Shown one piece after another: positions 50,417 through 59,567 of a stretch of 64,000 nt of DNA. The stretch spans positions 124,001 to 188,000 of the forward strand of contig NZ_JALDYF010000003.1 in the NCBI RefSeq assembly GCF_032154225.1. The letters are read 5' to 3'. The translations under genes and the position numbers were made by a program. Below the pieces are notes generated by a model, which saw only the letters and a program-made list of their open reading frames with translations, did no database searches and had not been told where the DNA came from. How positions within the stretch are numbered: the first letter of the stretch is position 1; each line of letters opens with the position of its first letter. This stretch comes from Psychrobacillus sp032154225 (lineage in GTDB: Bacteria > Bacillota > Bacilli > Bacillales_A > Planococcaceae).

Positions 50417-52129
50417 TTAGATTTTAAATTTACCAACCAATTCGTTTAATTCCTCCGCCATTTGTGCTAAAGATTTAGAAGAACCACTAATTTCTTCCAT
50501 TGAGGCTAATTGCTGTTCTGTAGATGCAGCAACCTCCTCTGAGCTTGAAGCATTTTCTTGTGCAAATGCTGCAAGTTCTTCTGCAACATCAGAAACAGAT
50601 TGTATATTCCCTGAAATCCCCATAACTGTGGACGTAATTCCCTCAATTTGTGGGGTAATACTTCTCGTTTTTTCAACTATTTGTACAAATTTATTTGCCG
50701 TTTCTGTAGTAATTTCCATGCCTTCTCTGGCATTCGTCATTACTTCACTCATATACTGTACCGACTGATTTGAATCGTACTGAATGCTTGTAATAATTTC
50801 TGCAATTAATTTAGTTGACGAAAGAGATTGTTCCGCAAGCTTTCTTACTTCGTCTGCAACAACTGCAAAACCTTTTCCATGCTCACCCGCTCTTGCTGCC
50901 TCTATTGCTGCATTTAAAGCTAAAAGATTTGTTTGAGCTGCAATAGCATTAATTACATCTAGAATTTGTCCTACTTCATTAGAACGCTTAGAAAGTGAAG
51001 AAATAACTTCGTGCGACTTCTGAACAGAAGCTTGTATATTGCTCATTTGGTGTAAGTTGTCTTCAACGATTTTATTTCCTTCTTCTGCTTCTCTTGAAGT
51101 TTCCCTAGCTAATTCAGAAACCTGATTCGTACCTTCTGCAATTATGTTAATACCCTTTAATACATCTTGTAATTCACTTGAATTATTTTCTAGTTTATTT
51201 GTAGAATGCTCTGCTCCTATCGCAATTTCTTCAATAGCATGAGCAACGTGATTAGTTGCAGCTGAAGTCTGCTCCGCACTAGCTGTGAGCTCCTCGGATG
51301 CTGCTGCAACCTGTTGTGAAGTTTCAGCAACGGTTTGAATGATTCCCCTAACTCCATCAATCATTTTGTTAAAAGATGTCGTCAATGCTCCAAGTTCGTC
51401 TTTCGATTGATATCCCCCTTGTACAGTAAAATCACCTGCCTCCACTTTTGAAAGAAGTTCCTTCAGTTCATTTGTCGGATTCACAATCATTTTCATAATA
51501 ACTAGACCTATTAATACGGAAATAGCTATTCCAATGAATAAAATAGCAACTAACATAATTGTCGCTATGGTAATATCTTTCTCGTTTTGTTGATTGGTTT
51601 TTTCTGCATATTCGAGGTTAAATTGTTGAAGAGTCGTCAATAACTCATCGATTCGCTCTCTTTTTTCACTTACTACATTTGTATAAATTTCATATGCTTT
51701 TGCATTTTCATTTTTAGCAGCAAATTCAATCATTTGATCTCTTGATACTGTTAAGTCAGCGGTACTACGATCATATTCCTCTAGAGCTTCTCTCTCACGA
51801 TCGAATAACTCCAATTCACGATACTTATCCATTTGAGCAAGGATAATGTCAATGGAGGCATCCATTTCTTTTTTCAATTGTAAATTTTCAGTTTCATTAG
51901 AAGTTAAAGTTAAACTCAATAAATTACTATCAATTCTTCCATTTTCATATTGCACATCGCCAAGCCATTTAGTTGGCTTTAATAACTCATTAAATACCAT
52001 CTCTGACTTATCAGCCATTTCCTTAACATATTTAAATCCTGTCAAACCAATACATAAAGAGGATAGTGCACCAATTACTATTAACACTAACAATTTTTGA
52101 GTAACCTTTAAATTCCGTAAAAAACCCAT
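50417..52129 (-). CDS. Methyl-accepting chemotaxis protein (4HB sensor), second copy
   Basis: 570 aa. Membrane helix (about 12-33), four-helix-bundle sensor (about 35-185), second helix (about 190-212), HAMP (about 212-265) and signalling hairpin with INAIAAQTNLLALNAAIEAA. The sensor domain differs from the receptor at 36.5 kb, so the ligand should differ. ATG follows GGGAG at 9 nt. No clear SigD promoter was seen upstream. Confidence 0.92.
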   Translation of the reverse strand: MGFLRNLKVTQKLLVLIVIGALSSLCIGLTGFKYVKEMADKSEMVFNELLKPTKWLGDVQYENGRIDSNLLSLTLTSNETENLQLKKEMDASIDIILAQMDKYRELELFDREREALEEYDRSTADLTVSRDQMIEFAAKNENAKAYEIYTNVVSEKRERIDELLTTLQQFNLEYAEKTNQQNEKDITIATIMLVAILFIGIAISVLIGLVIMKMIVNPTNELKELLSKVEAGDFTVQGGYQSKDELGALTTSFNKMIDGVRGIIQTVAETSQQVAAASEELTASAEQTSAATNHVAHAIEEIAIGAEHSTNKLENNSSELQDVLKGINIIAEGTNQVSELARETSREAEEGNKIVEDNLHQMSNIQASVQKSHEVISSLSKRSNEVGQILDVINAIAAQTNLLALNAAIEAARAGEHGKGFAVVADEVRKLAEQSLSSTKLIAEIITSIQYDSNQSVQYMSEVMTNAREGMEITTETANKFVQIVEKTRSITPQIEGITSTVMGISGNIQSVSDVAEELAAFAQENASSSEEVAASTEQQLASMEEISGSSKSLAQMAEELNELVGKFKI

Positions 52130-52441
52130 TCAACATTTCTCCCATTCACTTCTAATATTATTATGTTAAAAACATTTGAAAAGGAAAATTAGCAAATGGG
52201 ACAAAGACTGTATTTCTATTTGCACCATACTATAATTCACTATTCTAATCATATTAAAGCACAGCTTTACAAGCAAATATATACTTTTTTATTGTAAATA
52301 ACACCATATAAAAGGTAATCCAAACCACATATTATTATTATTAGGATAGTATTTAGGTATGATTTCAAATTTTCTAGGTATTTCACCTTGATATTTATAT
52401 AAAATATTACTTTAATTTATAATATATTTTTATTTGAGTAC
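52130..52441. other. AT-rich intergenic region, nothing recognised
   Basis: About 310 bp upstream of the chemoreceptor gene. Very AT-rich, with no plausible gene, no clear SigA or SigD promoter and no notable repeat. Confidence 0.6.
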
Positions 52442-52480
52442 AAAAAAACTTACACGTCTCAAGTTCGACATGTAAGTTTT
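52442..52480. terminator. Terminator-like hairpin after the SRPBCC remnant
   Basis: Stem AAAACTTACA / TGTAAGTTTT with a further GTC/GAC pairing, flanked by A- and T-rich sequence. Probably the original terminator of the MarR-SRPBCC unit. Confidence 0.75.
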
Positions 52481-52501
52481 ATTTCAAAGTAATATCCGTC
52501 A

Positions 52502-52735
52502 CTATTCTCTATAAATATAGAAACTTACCCATTTAGCGCTGCTTTTCAAGAATAATTTTATAATTCCCTTTATCACTAAAGGTTTCCATATCGTACCTTC
52601 CCCATAAGCAACAAATTCATGTGTATGAGAAAAAGAATGAAAAACTCCCTTTACCATGACATCTGTAAATTTTATAGGTAGTTCCATCTCACAAACTTTA
52701 GGTGATAATCTTTGACGAATACCGAATGGATATTC
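52502..52735 (-). pseudogene. Remnant of an SRPBCC-family gene
   Basis: Translated in frame directly after the MarR stop codon, the sequence reads FGIRQRLSPKV, then IKFTDVMVKGVFHSFSHTHEF. This is the middle of SRPBCC ligand-binding proteins, in which this region follows about 60 further residues. The N-terminal part is missing, and after GEGT the C-terminal part is degenerate except for a short KLFLK. An internal ATG at 52687 could start a 61-aa product but lacks a proper Shine-Dalgarno. A deletion has probably fused the region to the end of the MarR gene. Confidence 0.7.
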
Positions 52736-53167
52736 CTATTTCGCTTCAGTTCCTATGTTTTTCACCATTTTTTCATATAGAAATAGCAGTTGATTTAATT
52801 CCTCATCGTTTAATGCATTAAATAATTCGCCATGCAAATCATCGCCAGTTTTTCTTGCTTCTACAAGTAACTCTTCTCCCTTTGGCGTAATTTTCAGCAG
52901 TACATGGCGTCGGTCCTCATCATTATATAAACGCTCTGCGTATTCTTCCTTTACAAGCTTCGTCGATATATTTGTAATAGCACCTGGAGTATATCCTAAT
53001 GCATTTGCCAATACGGTTTGTTTTTGTGGTCCGTATTTTTTTAATTGAGATAATACGAGAATAGGCGATAATCCAATATTTCGATTAAATGATTTCGTAA
53101 ATCTAATAATCGCTTCATCTGTATATAATTCCATTGTTCTTATTAATTTAAAAATATCTGGTTTCAT
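52736..53167 (-). CDS. MarR family transcriptional regulator
   Basis: 143 aa. Winged HTH: LSPILVLSQLKKYGPQKQTV, ALGYTPGAITNISTKLVKE and the wing YNDEDRRHVLLKITPKG. No regulated gene can be named; the adjacent SRPBCC remnant may once have been a partner. A Shine-Dalgarno TGGAGG precedes ATG 53167. The stop is directly followed by the SRPBCC remnant. Confidence 0.88.
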   Translation of the reverse strand: MKPDIFKLIRTMELYTDEAIIRFTKSFNRNIGLSPILVLSQLKKYGPQKQTVLANALGYTPGAITNISTKLVKEEYAERLYNDEDRRHVLLKITPKGEELLVEARKTGDDLHGELFNALNDEELNQLLFLYEKMVKNIGTEAK

Positions 53168-53247
53168 AAAAATACCTCCAAAATTTCAACTACTTATACT
53201 ATTCTAGCGTATTTTCACAAATAGTTCGTCTTTTTTTCATATTTCGT

Positions 53248-54843
53248 TTATTTTTTATAATAAACCCGCGATATAAGCAATCCAACAACACCAAGTACAA
53301 TAAATAGAAGTGATTTAATAACGACGGAAACAAATAAAACATCAAATAAAATTATTTTCGCTAACGTTACAAATAATATTCCAACACCTACATATTTACC
53401 TTGTTGTAACGAAAACCTTCGACCGAAAAGCATGAACAGAATAGCTGTTATAATCCATAGTGCATTCATCGTAACGCTTTCTGCATTACTTCCCATTTTA
53501 TCTCCAATCAAACTTGAAGCGTTGGATAAAAAATAAAGAACTATGAATGCAAAATACGGAACTCCAAAATTAGCGACAAGTGTTTTATTTTTAGATTGAC
53601 CTTTTCCAAGAAAATAAATCCCGTAGCCTGTTACGCTTACAAATACAATCCAGTGCAGCATTTCCCACGAAAACCAGCTCATAATATCTAAACTAAATAC
53701 ATAAAAAAGTGTTATAAAATATGTAATTCCACTAAGAATGGCATGCAAAATAGTATGGAATTTTTTATAAACGAATAAATAAACAAAGCTTACACCGACT
53801 AATCCTTCTAGCAAAAGATCGCTCGCCAACATCTGTATAAAATACAACACAGAAATCAATGCGTTAGCAATAAAAATTGGTGCTCGAATAATGTCTTTTT
53901 GATACATATATAAGCAAAGACCATAGATGATACTGATAACCCCAAACAAACTAGCTGCTTCATTGCTCGTGAAAACAAAGGAAATCCAAAATGCAGTAGT
54001 AATCATAATAGAAAACAGAATAGTTGCTTGTTGGTTTACCCATTCCTTTACCTTCAAAATTCCAACTAGTAAAGCACCATGTTGAATAAATATTGGTAAG
54101 ATTGCAATCCATCTAAATTCATCTGGAATATCAGTAAAAAAGAAAAATAATACTAACGCTATTTGTAAGAACACAACGGATACATAATATAGTATTCTAT
54201 GTTTATACCGAAGTGCAATCCATAAAAACAAAGTGAATAGAAGGGATTCATACAAAGAAAAAACAGGAATATTCGGCATAGTATTTTGTATTAAAAAGGG
54301 AACAAATACCCCTCCTACCGTTGAAACAACCCCTATCCCTTGCGACTTATATTTATATGTAAAGAATAAACCTAATGCTATCCAAGCTACATTCAAAGCA
54401 AAAGATGATATTGGACCAGTCATTTCATATAACTGATGCATTGCAAAAGTGGTCAACATCAAAATCGGTATAGCGCCTCCAACTAACATTTGCCCTAATA
54501 CTTTTCGTCTTTGTTTTAATTGCCAGATTCCAAGTATAACTAAACTTAATGAGACTACAAAGCCTAGTAACACTTTTACATAATTCGTTAAAATCCCATA
54601 ATCTGAAACTGCCTTTAACCCCCAAAGAACTCCGATAATAAAAACGATTATAAATAAAGGAGGAAGGATTTTCTGAAAAATAAGTACATCCCACTCGACG
54701 GATTTCTTCTCCTGTTGAACAACTGGCCTAGCGGAAGTCACTACGGGTATTTTTGACGGAGTCACGGATAATTTATCTTCTAACAGACGCACACGCTCTT
54801 CTAAGTATTTAACCCGTTCTTCTAATGGTTTGTTCTGCTCCAT
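53248..54843 (-). CDS. DUF2339 family multi-spanning membrane protein
   Basis: 531 aa. An N-terminal coiled coil (about 5-27, LEERVKYLEERVRLLEDKL) and linker, then about 14 hydrophobic segments. This matches the DUF2339 family, which has no established function. ATG 54843 is preferred because AAGGTG precedes it; a longer start at 54864 exists. Short loops and a uniform hydrophobic pattern suggest an intact protein. Confidence 0.8.
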   Translation of the reverse strand: MEQNKPLEERVKYLEERVRLLEDKLSVTPSKIPVVTSARPVVQQEKKSVEWDVLIFQKILPPLFIIVFIIGVLWGLKAVSDYGILTNYVKVLLGFVVSLSLVILGIWQLKQRRKVLGQMLVGGAIPILMLTTFAMHQLYEMTGPISSFALNVAWIALGLFFTYKYKSQGIGVVSTVGGVFVPFLIQNTMPNIPVFSLYESLLFTLFLWIALRYKHRILYYVSVVFLQIALVLFFFFTDIPDEFRWIAILPIFIQHGALLVGILKVKEWVNQQATILFSIMITTAFWISFVFTSNEAASLFGVISIIYGLCLYMYQKDIIRAPIFIANALISVLYFIQMLASDLLLEGLVGVSFVYLFVYKKFHTILHAILSGITYFITLFYVFSLDIMSWFSWEMLHWIVFVSVTGYGIYFLGKGQSKNKTLVANFGVPYFAFIVLYFLSNASSLIGDKMGSNAESVTMNALWIITAILFMLFGRRFSLQQGKYVGVGILFVTLAKIILFDVLFVSVVIKSLLFIVLGVVGLLISRVYYKK

Positions 54844-54945
54844 ATGCACCTTACCTTTCCACATTCACTCTATATACTATTAGACAAATAATGAAAATAT
54901 CCTTTATGTTATACTTTTAGAAAAAAACACGTATGGGGGAGCCAC

Positions 54946-55338
54946 ATGAGAAATAGAGGAGCGACAGTCATTATAGAGAACGGTAAAGTCGCGCTAATTA
55001 AAAGAACAAAGCCGAATAGTGTTTATTATGTTTTCCCAGGTGGTGGCATTGAAAAAGAAGAAACTCCAGAACAAGCTGCCATTAGAGAAACTTACGAGGA
55101 AATTGGTGTGCACGTTCGTATCGAGCGCTTATTCGAAAAACTAGAATTCAACGGTATGCAATATTATTACCTCGCACATATCATAGGCGGCACTTTTGGG
55201 ACTGGCACTGGTGAAGAATACTCGCATACTTCTATTGAAAGAGGAAACTATGAACCAATATGGGTCGACTTAGCGGAACTTCCTTCATTAGATGTACGCC
55301 CTAAGGAAATAGTCGACAAGATTATCAGTCCAACGTAA
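54946..55338 (+). CDS. Nudix hydrolase
   Basis: 130 aa. Nudix box GGGIEKEETPEQAAIRETYE-EIG at about residues 32-55. Start MRNRGATVII with GGGGGAG upstream. Substrate unknown. It precedes the AraC-type regulator by 61 bp. Confidence 0.85.
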   Translation: MRNRGATVIIENGKVALIKRTKPNSVYYVFPGGGIEKEETPEQAAIRETYEEIGVHVRIERLFEKLEFNGMQYYYLAHIIGGTFGTGTGEEYSHTSIERGNYEPIWVDLAELPSLDVRPKEIVDKIISPT

Positions 55339-55399
55339 GCACAAAATGACAGGCTAGAATTTAAAACTATGCTTAAAATAAATACAAGGAGTGAAATTA

Positions 55400-56263
55400 G
55401 TGGGCTGGGTAGAATCAATTCAGAAAGCAATTCATTATATGGAAGAACATTTACTAGAGGATTTGTCTATTGAACAAATTGCTAAGGAAGCAAATTCTTC
55501 TGTATTTCATTTCCAACGTACATTTGCAATTTTAACCGACATGTCTATTGCAGATTATATTCGACGTAGACGATTAACTTTGGCAGCACAGGAGCTTATA
55601 AATACAACAATCAAAGTTATTGATCTATCCTTCAAATACGGCTATGACACTCCCGAAGCATTTACAAAAGCATTCCGCAAACAACATGGCGTTACGCCAA
55701 GCGATGCTCGAAAAAAAATTGGCAATCTACAATCATACAATCGCCTAGTAATACAGGTGAATTTGAAAGGGGCAGAACCGATGAAGTATAAAATTTTAGA
55801 AAAAGAAAGCTTTCAAGTCGTAGGGATCAAAAGAACATATAATGGTAAAAACGGAGAAAACACCACAGGCATTCCTCTATTTTGGGATGAGGTAAACGCT
55901 GATGGTACGGACGATTTACTCTTCCAATTAAACAATGGGGAAATAAAAGGTGTACTGGGAGTTTGTGTTGCCGACGAGAGTTTTAAAGATAACGGCCTAC
56001 TCGATTACTGGATCGCAACTGATCATAAAGGAGAAGTTCCAGAAAATTTATTAACGATGGAAATTCCTGCTACCAAATGGGTCGTATTCGAAGTCCATGG
56101 CCCAATGCCAGATGCCATGCAAAACGCGTGGAAACAAATTTTTTCTGAATGGTTTCCATCCAACTCTTATGAACACGCAGGCGGACCTGAACTTGAAGTA
56201 TACTCCAGTGAAGACGCATCTAACGCCGATTACTATTCCGAAATTTGGATTTCAATTAAATAA
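55400..56263 (+). CDS. AraC family regulator with GyrI-like effector domain
   Basis: 287 aa. Two HTH motifs of the AraC type (about 5-105, LSIEQIAKEANSSVFHFQRTF and VIDLSFKYGYDTPEAFTKAFRKQHGVTP), then a GyrI-like/SbmC small-molecule-binding domain (about 125-287, TKWVVFEVHGPMPDAMQNAWK). Similar proteins (Rob/YdeE-like) sense drugs. GTG 55400 follows AAGGAG at 8 nt. Confidence 0.88.
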   Translation: MGWVESIQKAIHYMEEHLLEDLSIEQIAKEANSSVFHFQRTFAILTDMSIADYIRRRRLTLAAQELINTTIKVIDLSFKYGYDTPEAFTKAFRKQHGVTPSDARKKIGNLQSYNRLVIQVNLKGAEPMKYKILEKESFQVVGIKRTYNGKNGENTTGIPLFWDEVNADGTDDLLFQLNNGEIKGVLGVCVADESFKDNGLLDYWIATDHKGEVPENLLTMEIPATKWVVFEVHGPMPDAMQNAWKQIFSEWFPSNSYEHAGGPELEVYSSEDASNADYYSEIWISIK

Positions 56264-56267
56264 CAGT

Positions 56268-56305
56268 AAAACACCGGAGCCACAAAGCCGCTCCGGTGTT
56301 TTTTT
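56268..56305 (+). terminator. Terminator of the AraC/GyrI gene
   Basis: Strong stem AAAACACCGGAGC / GCTCCGGTGTTTT followed by a T-run. Confidence 0.92.
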
Positions 56306-56331
56306 GTGTCGAGCCATCCGATTTTCGGTAT

Positions 56332-56745
56332 TTATCGTCCGTCTGATGTAAATTTATCTAAGTTTAATTGCCATGAAACGCCAAACTTATCTTGCACCCA
56401 ACCAAACTTTTTACTAAATGAGTAGCTGTCCAATGGCATTAAAAGTTGTCCACCATCTGAGAGTTTGGCATAAGCTTCATCAATTTCCTCTTCCGAATCA
56501 CAATTCACATATAAAGAGATCGATGGTGTGAACGTGAATGCATGCTTAACAGAACTATCTGTACATAAAAACTCTTGACCATTAATGGAGATTACTGCTC
56601 GCGACACTTCTCCTTCATTTCCAGGTTCTCCAGCTTTGTAACGAGTAAGATGAATAATTTCTGAGTCTTGGAAGATAGAAGTATAAAAATTAATTGCTTC
56701 TTCGGCTTTTCCTTCAAACATTAAAAAGGGAGTTATTTTAGACAT
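56332..56745 (-). CDS. VOC family protein (PhnB / 3-demethylubiquinone methyltransferase-like)
   Basis: 137 aa. ITPFLMFEGKAEEAINFYTSIF at the start and FGWVQDKFGVSWQLN near the end are typical of the PhnB-like VOC family. Usually annotated by similarity to 3-demethylubiquinone methyltransferase, but no methyltransferase motif is present; the substrate is unknown. Shine-Dalgarno AAGGAGC. Confidence 0.85.
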   Translation of the reverse strand: MSKITPFLMFEGKAEEAINFYTSIFQDSEIIHLTRYKAGEPGNEGEVSRAVISINGQEFLCTDSSVKHAFTFTPSISLYVNCDSEEEIDEAYAKLSDGGQLLMPLDSYSFSKKFGWVQDKFGVSWQLNLDKFTSDGR

Positions 56746-56820
56746 AGTAGATATGCTCCTTTGTACTTGTATTCAAAGTTATTTTAACAATAAACATCCC
56801 ATATATGCTACTGTGTGTAT

Positions 56821-57288
56821 ATGAAAAAACTTATTCCTTTAATCATCCTATTAATTATTGTGTTTCTATCCTCTGGACAAACTTCTGAACAACAGTCGAT
56901 TATTCCAGTACTTGAGAAATGGTTGCCGAACAAACCTTTTGAATCTATATTATCTATGCTCCATATCCCATATTGGGGTATATACGTATCTATAGAAGAA
57001 CGTGGCTATTATCGTTTTGTTGAATTTCTTGTTCGAAAAGGTACTCATTTTTTCTATTTCGCCATAATTGCGCTTGCCATTTATACTGCCTTACCTAAAT
57101 TCAAGTTACGAATGGTGATCGCAGCTATTGTTACGATGCTGTTTGCAATCGCTGATGAATATCATCAATCCTTAACAAGGGGTCGGGTCGCTTCTTTTCA
57201 AGATGTCATGCTAGATACTGCTGGTGCTATTACTGCGCTGTTATGTTTATATTGCATTCAGCTCATGAAACAAAGAAACTCCGCATAG
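56821..57288 (+). CDS. VanZ family membrane protein
   Basis: 155 aa. Four hydrophobic segments and the VanZ features RKGTHFFYFAIIALAIY, FAIADEYHQSLTRGRVASFQDVMLDTAGA. Members include the teicoplanin-resistance protein VanZ, but most are uncharacterised. No Shine-Dalgarno is visible before ATG 56821, nor before the in-frame GTG 56815, which is unlike the other genes here. Confidence 0.85.
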   Translation: MKKLIPLIILLIIVFLSSGQTSEQQSIIPVLEKWLPNKPFESILSMLHIPYWGIYVSIEERGYYRFVEFLVRKGTHFFYFAIIALAIYTALPKFKLRMVIAAIVTMLFAIADEYHQSLTRGRVASFQDVMLDTAGAITALLCLYCIQLMKQRNSA

Positions 57289-57304
57289 CCTTTGCGGAGT
57301 TTTC
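57276..57304. terminator. Terminator between vanZ-like and gerW-like genes
   Basis: Stem AAACTCCGCA / TGCGGAGTTT overlapping the end of the VanZ gene, with a T-run; acts for the convergent genes. Confidence 0.85.
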
Positions 57305-57306
57305 TA

Positions 57307-57705
57307 TTATTTGCTGGATTTCTTCCAAATCAAAGCGAGCCCTACTGTACATATTGCCAAAATCCCTAGAATAAAGTTTAAATGAATTACGGGCTTAAAC
57401 TTCACTTTCTCTGCTGTTATTTCAAAAACACCTACTGGTTTAATAGCGAAATGACCACCCCCACCTTCTCCTTGAGTAGTTGGTGTCTTCTCCGTTTGAT
57501 CAGAAAATCCCCCTCCACCACCAACAGAATATTGTACTTTGGCAACAGGAAGTACTAGTTTGTTGTCCATTTCAATTGGTTCCCCGTAAACAAACGAAGC
57601 ATCCTTTTGACGAGAGAACTTTTCAAATATTGTCTGAATAGGTGAATGATAAACAGAAGCTTTATTAGTTGTATTCACATGATCAATTTGCTCTTTAGTT
57701 TTCAT
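57307..57705 (-). CDS. GerW/YtfJ-family sporulation protein with C-terminal membrane helix
   Basis: 132 aa. Spore_YtfJ-type features: glycine-rich segments SVGGGGGFSD and GGGGHFAIKPVGVFEI. The C-terminus (about 108-127) is a membrane helix followed by KKSSK, an addition to the usual GerW layout. Canonical GerW/YtfJ affects spore germination; whether this paralogue does is inference. A GGAGGAG Shine-Dalgarno precedes the ATG. Confidence 0.8.
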   Translation of the reverse strand: MKTKEQIDHVNTTNKASVYHSPIQTIFEKFSRQKDASFVYGEPIEMDNKLVLPVAKVQYSVGGGGGFSDQTEKTPTTQGEGGGGHFAIKPVGVFEITAEKVKFKPVIHLNFILGILAICTVGLALIWKKSSK

Positions 57706-57765
57706 TGGTGATCTCCTCCTTACATTACTAACTACTTCGACAAAATTGGAATAATTCCTTCCTAT

Positions 57766-58272
57766 CTATTTCAAAATAAGGGTCATATGCTCTTCTGTAT
57801 AGTATGTATCTGCCAGCTTCAACGCTTTTTCTTCAACACCAAATACTTTGAAACCTAGTTTTTCATATAGACGTTTTGCTTGTTTATTGCTTGAAACGAC
57901 AGATAAATTTAGTTTTACTAACGATTCTATGCTCTTCGCTTTTTCGATTGCCTTTGTTACTAAAGTATTTCCTACCCCTAAACCACGAATGCTGGGACTA
58001 ACATACACTGCAAAAATATTTGCTCGATGCTTTAGTTTTAAAGGCTGCTCCACTAGTAATGTCAGCATTCCAACAAGCTGCCCATTTTCAAGTGCACCAT
58101 ATGTATAATTTCCTTCTGTACGCAAGTTATTAGCTACTTTTTCTACCGGGTGCTGTCGTTCAATTGCTTCTTCATAGCTTGTCGCAAAAGCTTCTGGATT
58201 TTGCAGCAAAGCTTCTAGCCTAAGCTCCCAATATGCATTTGCATCTTCTGCTGTTAATAATCTAATTTCCAT
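57766..58272 (-). CDS. GNAT family N-acetyltransferase
   Basis: 168 aa. MEIRLLTAEDANAYWELR start, acetyl-CoA loop SPSIRGLGVGNTLVTKAI and C-terminal AKRLYEKLGFKVFG-VEEKAL. Intact fold, unknown substrate. ATG follows TTGGAGGAA. Confidence 0.86.
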   Translation of the reverse strand: MEIRLLTAEDANAYWELRLEALLQNPEAFATSYEEAIERQHPVEKVANNLRTEGNYTYGALENGQLVGMLTLLVEQPLKLKHRANIFAVYVSPSIRGLGVGNTLVTKAIEKAKSIESLVKLNLSVVSSNKQAKRLYEKLGFKVFGVEEKALKLADTYYTEEHMTLILK

Positions 58273-58453
58273 AATTTATTCCTCCAAAAAATAGTGTCTC
58301 GAAGCCAAATATGTTCAAATTATGTCACCATATACGAAATTTCTACATTATATGATATATATCACTACTCACTTATTCTATGTGTAGTGTACATTAGCGT
58401 TAATAGATAATACTTATTTCAGCGCTAAAACAAATTAAGGGGTTCATTTTATA

Positions 58454-59302
58454 ATGACTAAAAAAATTGCTTGGATTACCGATACCGCTCCGTTGCTAGA
58501 TAAGGCTTTCATTAAAAAGCATGAAGTGCATATTTTGCCACTAAATATAGTGTTTGAAGAAGGCGCTTTCAAGGAAACGATCGATATGACGCATGATGAG
58601 TTTTATGATAAATTACGAGTTGCAAAGCATCATCCAAAAACATCTCAGCCAGCTATTGGTGAAATGGTAGCTCTTTATGAGAAACTGAAAAAGGAAGGCT
58701 ATGATTGTGCTGTTGCCATTCATGTTTCTAGTGAATTATCTGGTACGTTTCATAGTTCACAATCTGCCTCACTAATGGCGGACTTCCAAGTATATTCGAT
58801 TGACTCGAAAATCGGTTCATATCCTATGGTCAAAATGATTGAAATCGGCCAAGATATGGTTGATAAAGGACATGACGTGAAAGAAGTAGTTGCATATATT
58901 GAAACAATGGCAAAAAACTCTGAGTTATCCTTCATCCCATCAAGCCTAAATCAATTGCATAAAAGCGGTCGTGTATCTGGAACACAAACGTTTTTAAGTA
59001 ACTTATTAAACATTAAAGTCGTTATCTCATTCGATCATGGAAAAGTCGTGATGAAAGAAAAAGTCCGTGCTGATAAACGGGCAAGAAAATATGTGACCAA
59101 CTTACTTCGTAGCGATATGGACAAAGCCTCTGTCCCAGAAGTTGCTGTGATCAATTGCAACAATACTAAGGATGCGGAAAACTGGAAAGAAGAACTTCTG
59201 CTAGAATTTCCAAATTTAAGCGTCCTCGTTCTCCCACTTAGTGCTTGCGTAGGCGTACATGCTGGCGAAGGTACAACTGGGTTAAGCTGGGTTAAATATT
59301 AA
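58454..59302 (+). CDS. DegV family fatty-acid-binding protein
   Basis: 282 aa, EDD fold. KIAWITDTAPLLD and HVSSELSGTFHSSQSA bind the fatty-acid head group; LNQLHKSGRVSGTQTFLSN and the C-terminal CVGVHAGEGTTGLSW complete the signature. DegV/FakB proteins present fatty acids to a kinase for phospholipid synthesis. ATG follows AAGGGGTTC. Confidence 0.9.
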   Translation: MTKKIAWITDTAPLLDKAFIKKHEVHILPLNIVFEEGAFKETIDMTHDEFYDKLRVAKHHPKTSQPAIGEMVALYEKLKKEGYDCAVAIHVSSELSGTFHSSQSASLMADFQVYSIDSKIGSYPMVKMIEIGQDMVDKGHDVKEVVAYIETMAKNSELSFIPSSLNQLHKSGRVSGTQTFLSNLLNIKVVISFDHGKVVMKEKVRADKRARKYVTNLLRSDMDKASVPEVAVINCNNTKDAENWKEELLLEFPNLSVLVLPLSACVGVHAGEGTTGLSWVKY

Positions 59303-59316
59303 TTCAGAAAAGAGTA

Positions 59317-59457
59317 AGCGCCTATGTCTGCCCCGACAGGCATGCTCTTCTGCGACGAGTAATCGCAGGAGCAAAATGGGGAAAAGCGAGGAGGCAGCTC
59401 CCCAGCCACCACAGCTTTTTTACATTTGACCCCGAGGGGCTAGGCGCTGAAGCTAGA
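59317..59457. repeat. GC-rich intergenic repeat, copy D
   Basis: Terminal inverted repeat AGCGCCTA (59317-59324) / TAGGCGCT (59441-59448). The internal TTCTGCGACGAGTAATCGCA, then GGAGCA, matches copy A (4.5 kb) at 25 of 26 positions. No coding potential. Confidence 0.7.
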
Positions 59458-59499
59458 CAATTACTTAGTAGAAAAGTTTATACTTTCTTACCAGTTAAG

Positions 59500-59537
59500 G
59501 AAAGAAGGGTGCGTAAACTTGTACGTACTCTTCTTTT
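59500..59537. terminator. Terminator-like hairpin between degV and the ThrRS gene
   Basis: AAAGAAGGGTGCGTA pairs with TACGTACTCTTCTTT (including G-U pairs). Sits between convergent genes. Confidence 0.7.
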
Positions 59538-59567
59538 CATTCGTGAAAGATGCTCTAAATTCCTCTT

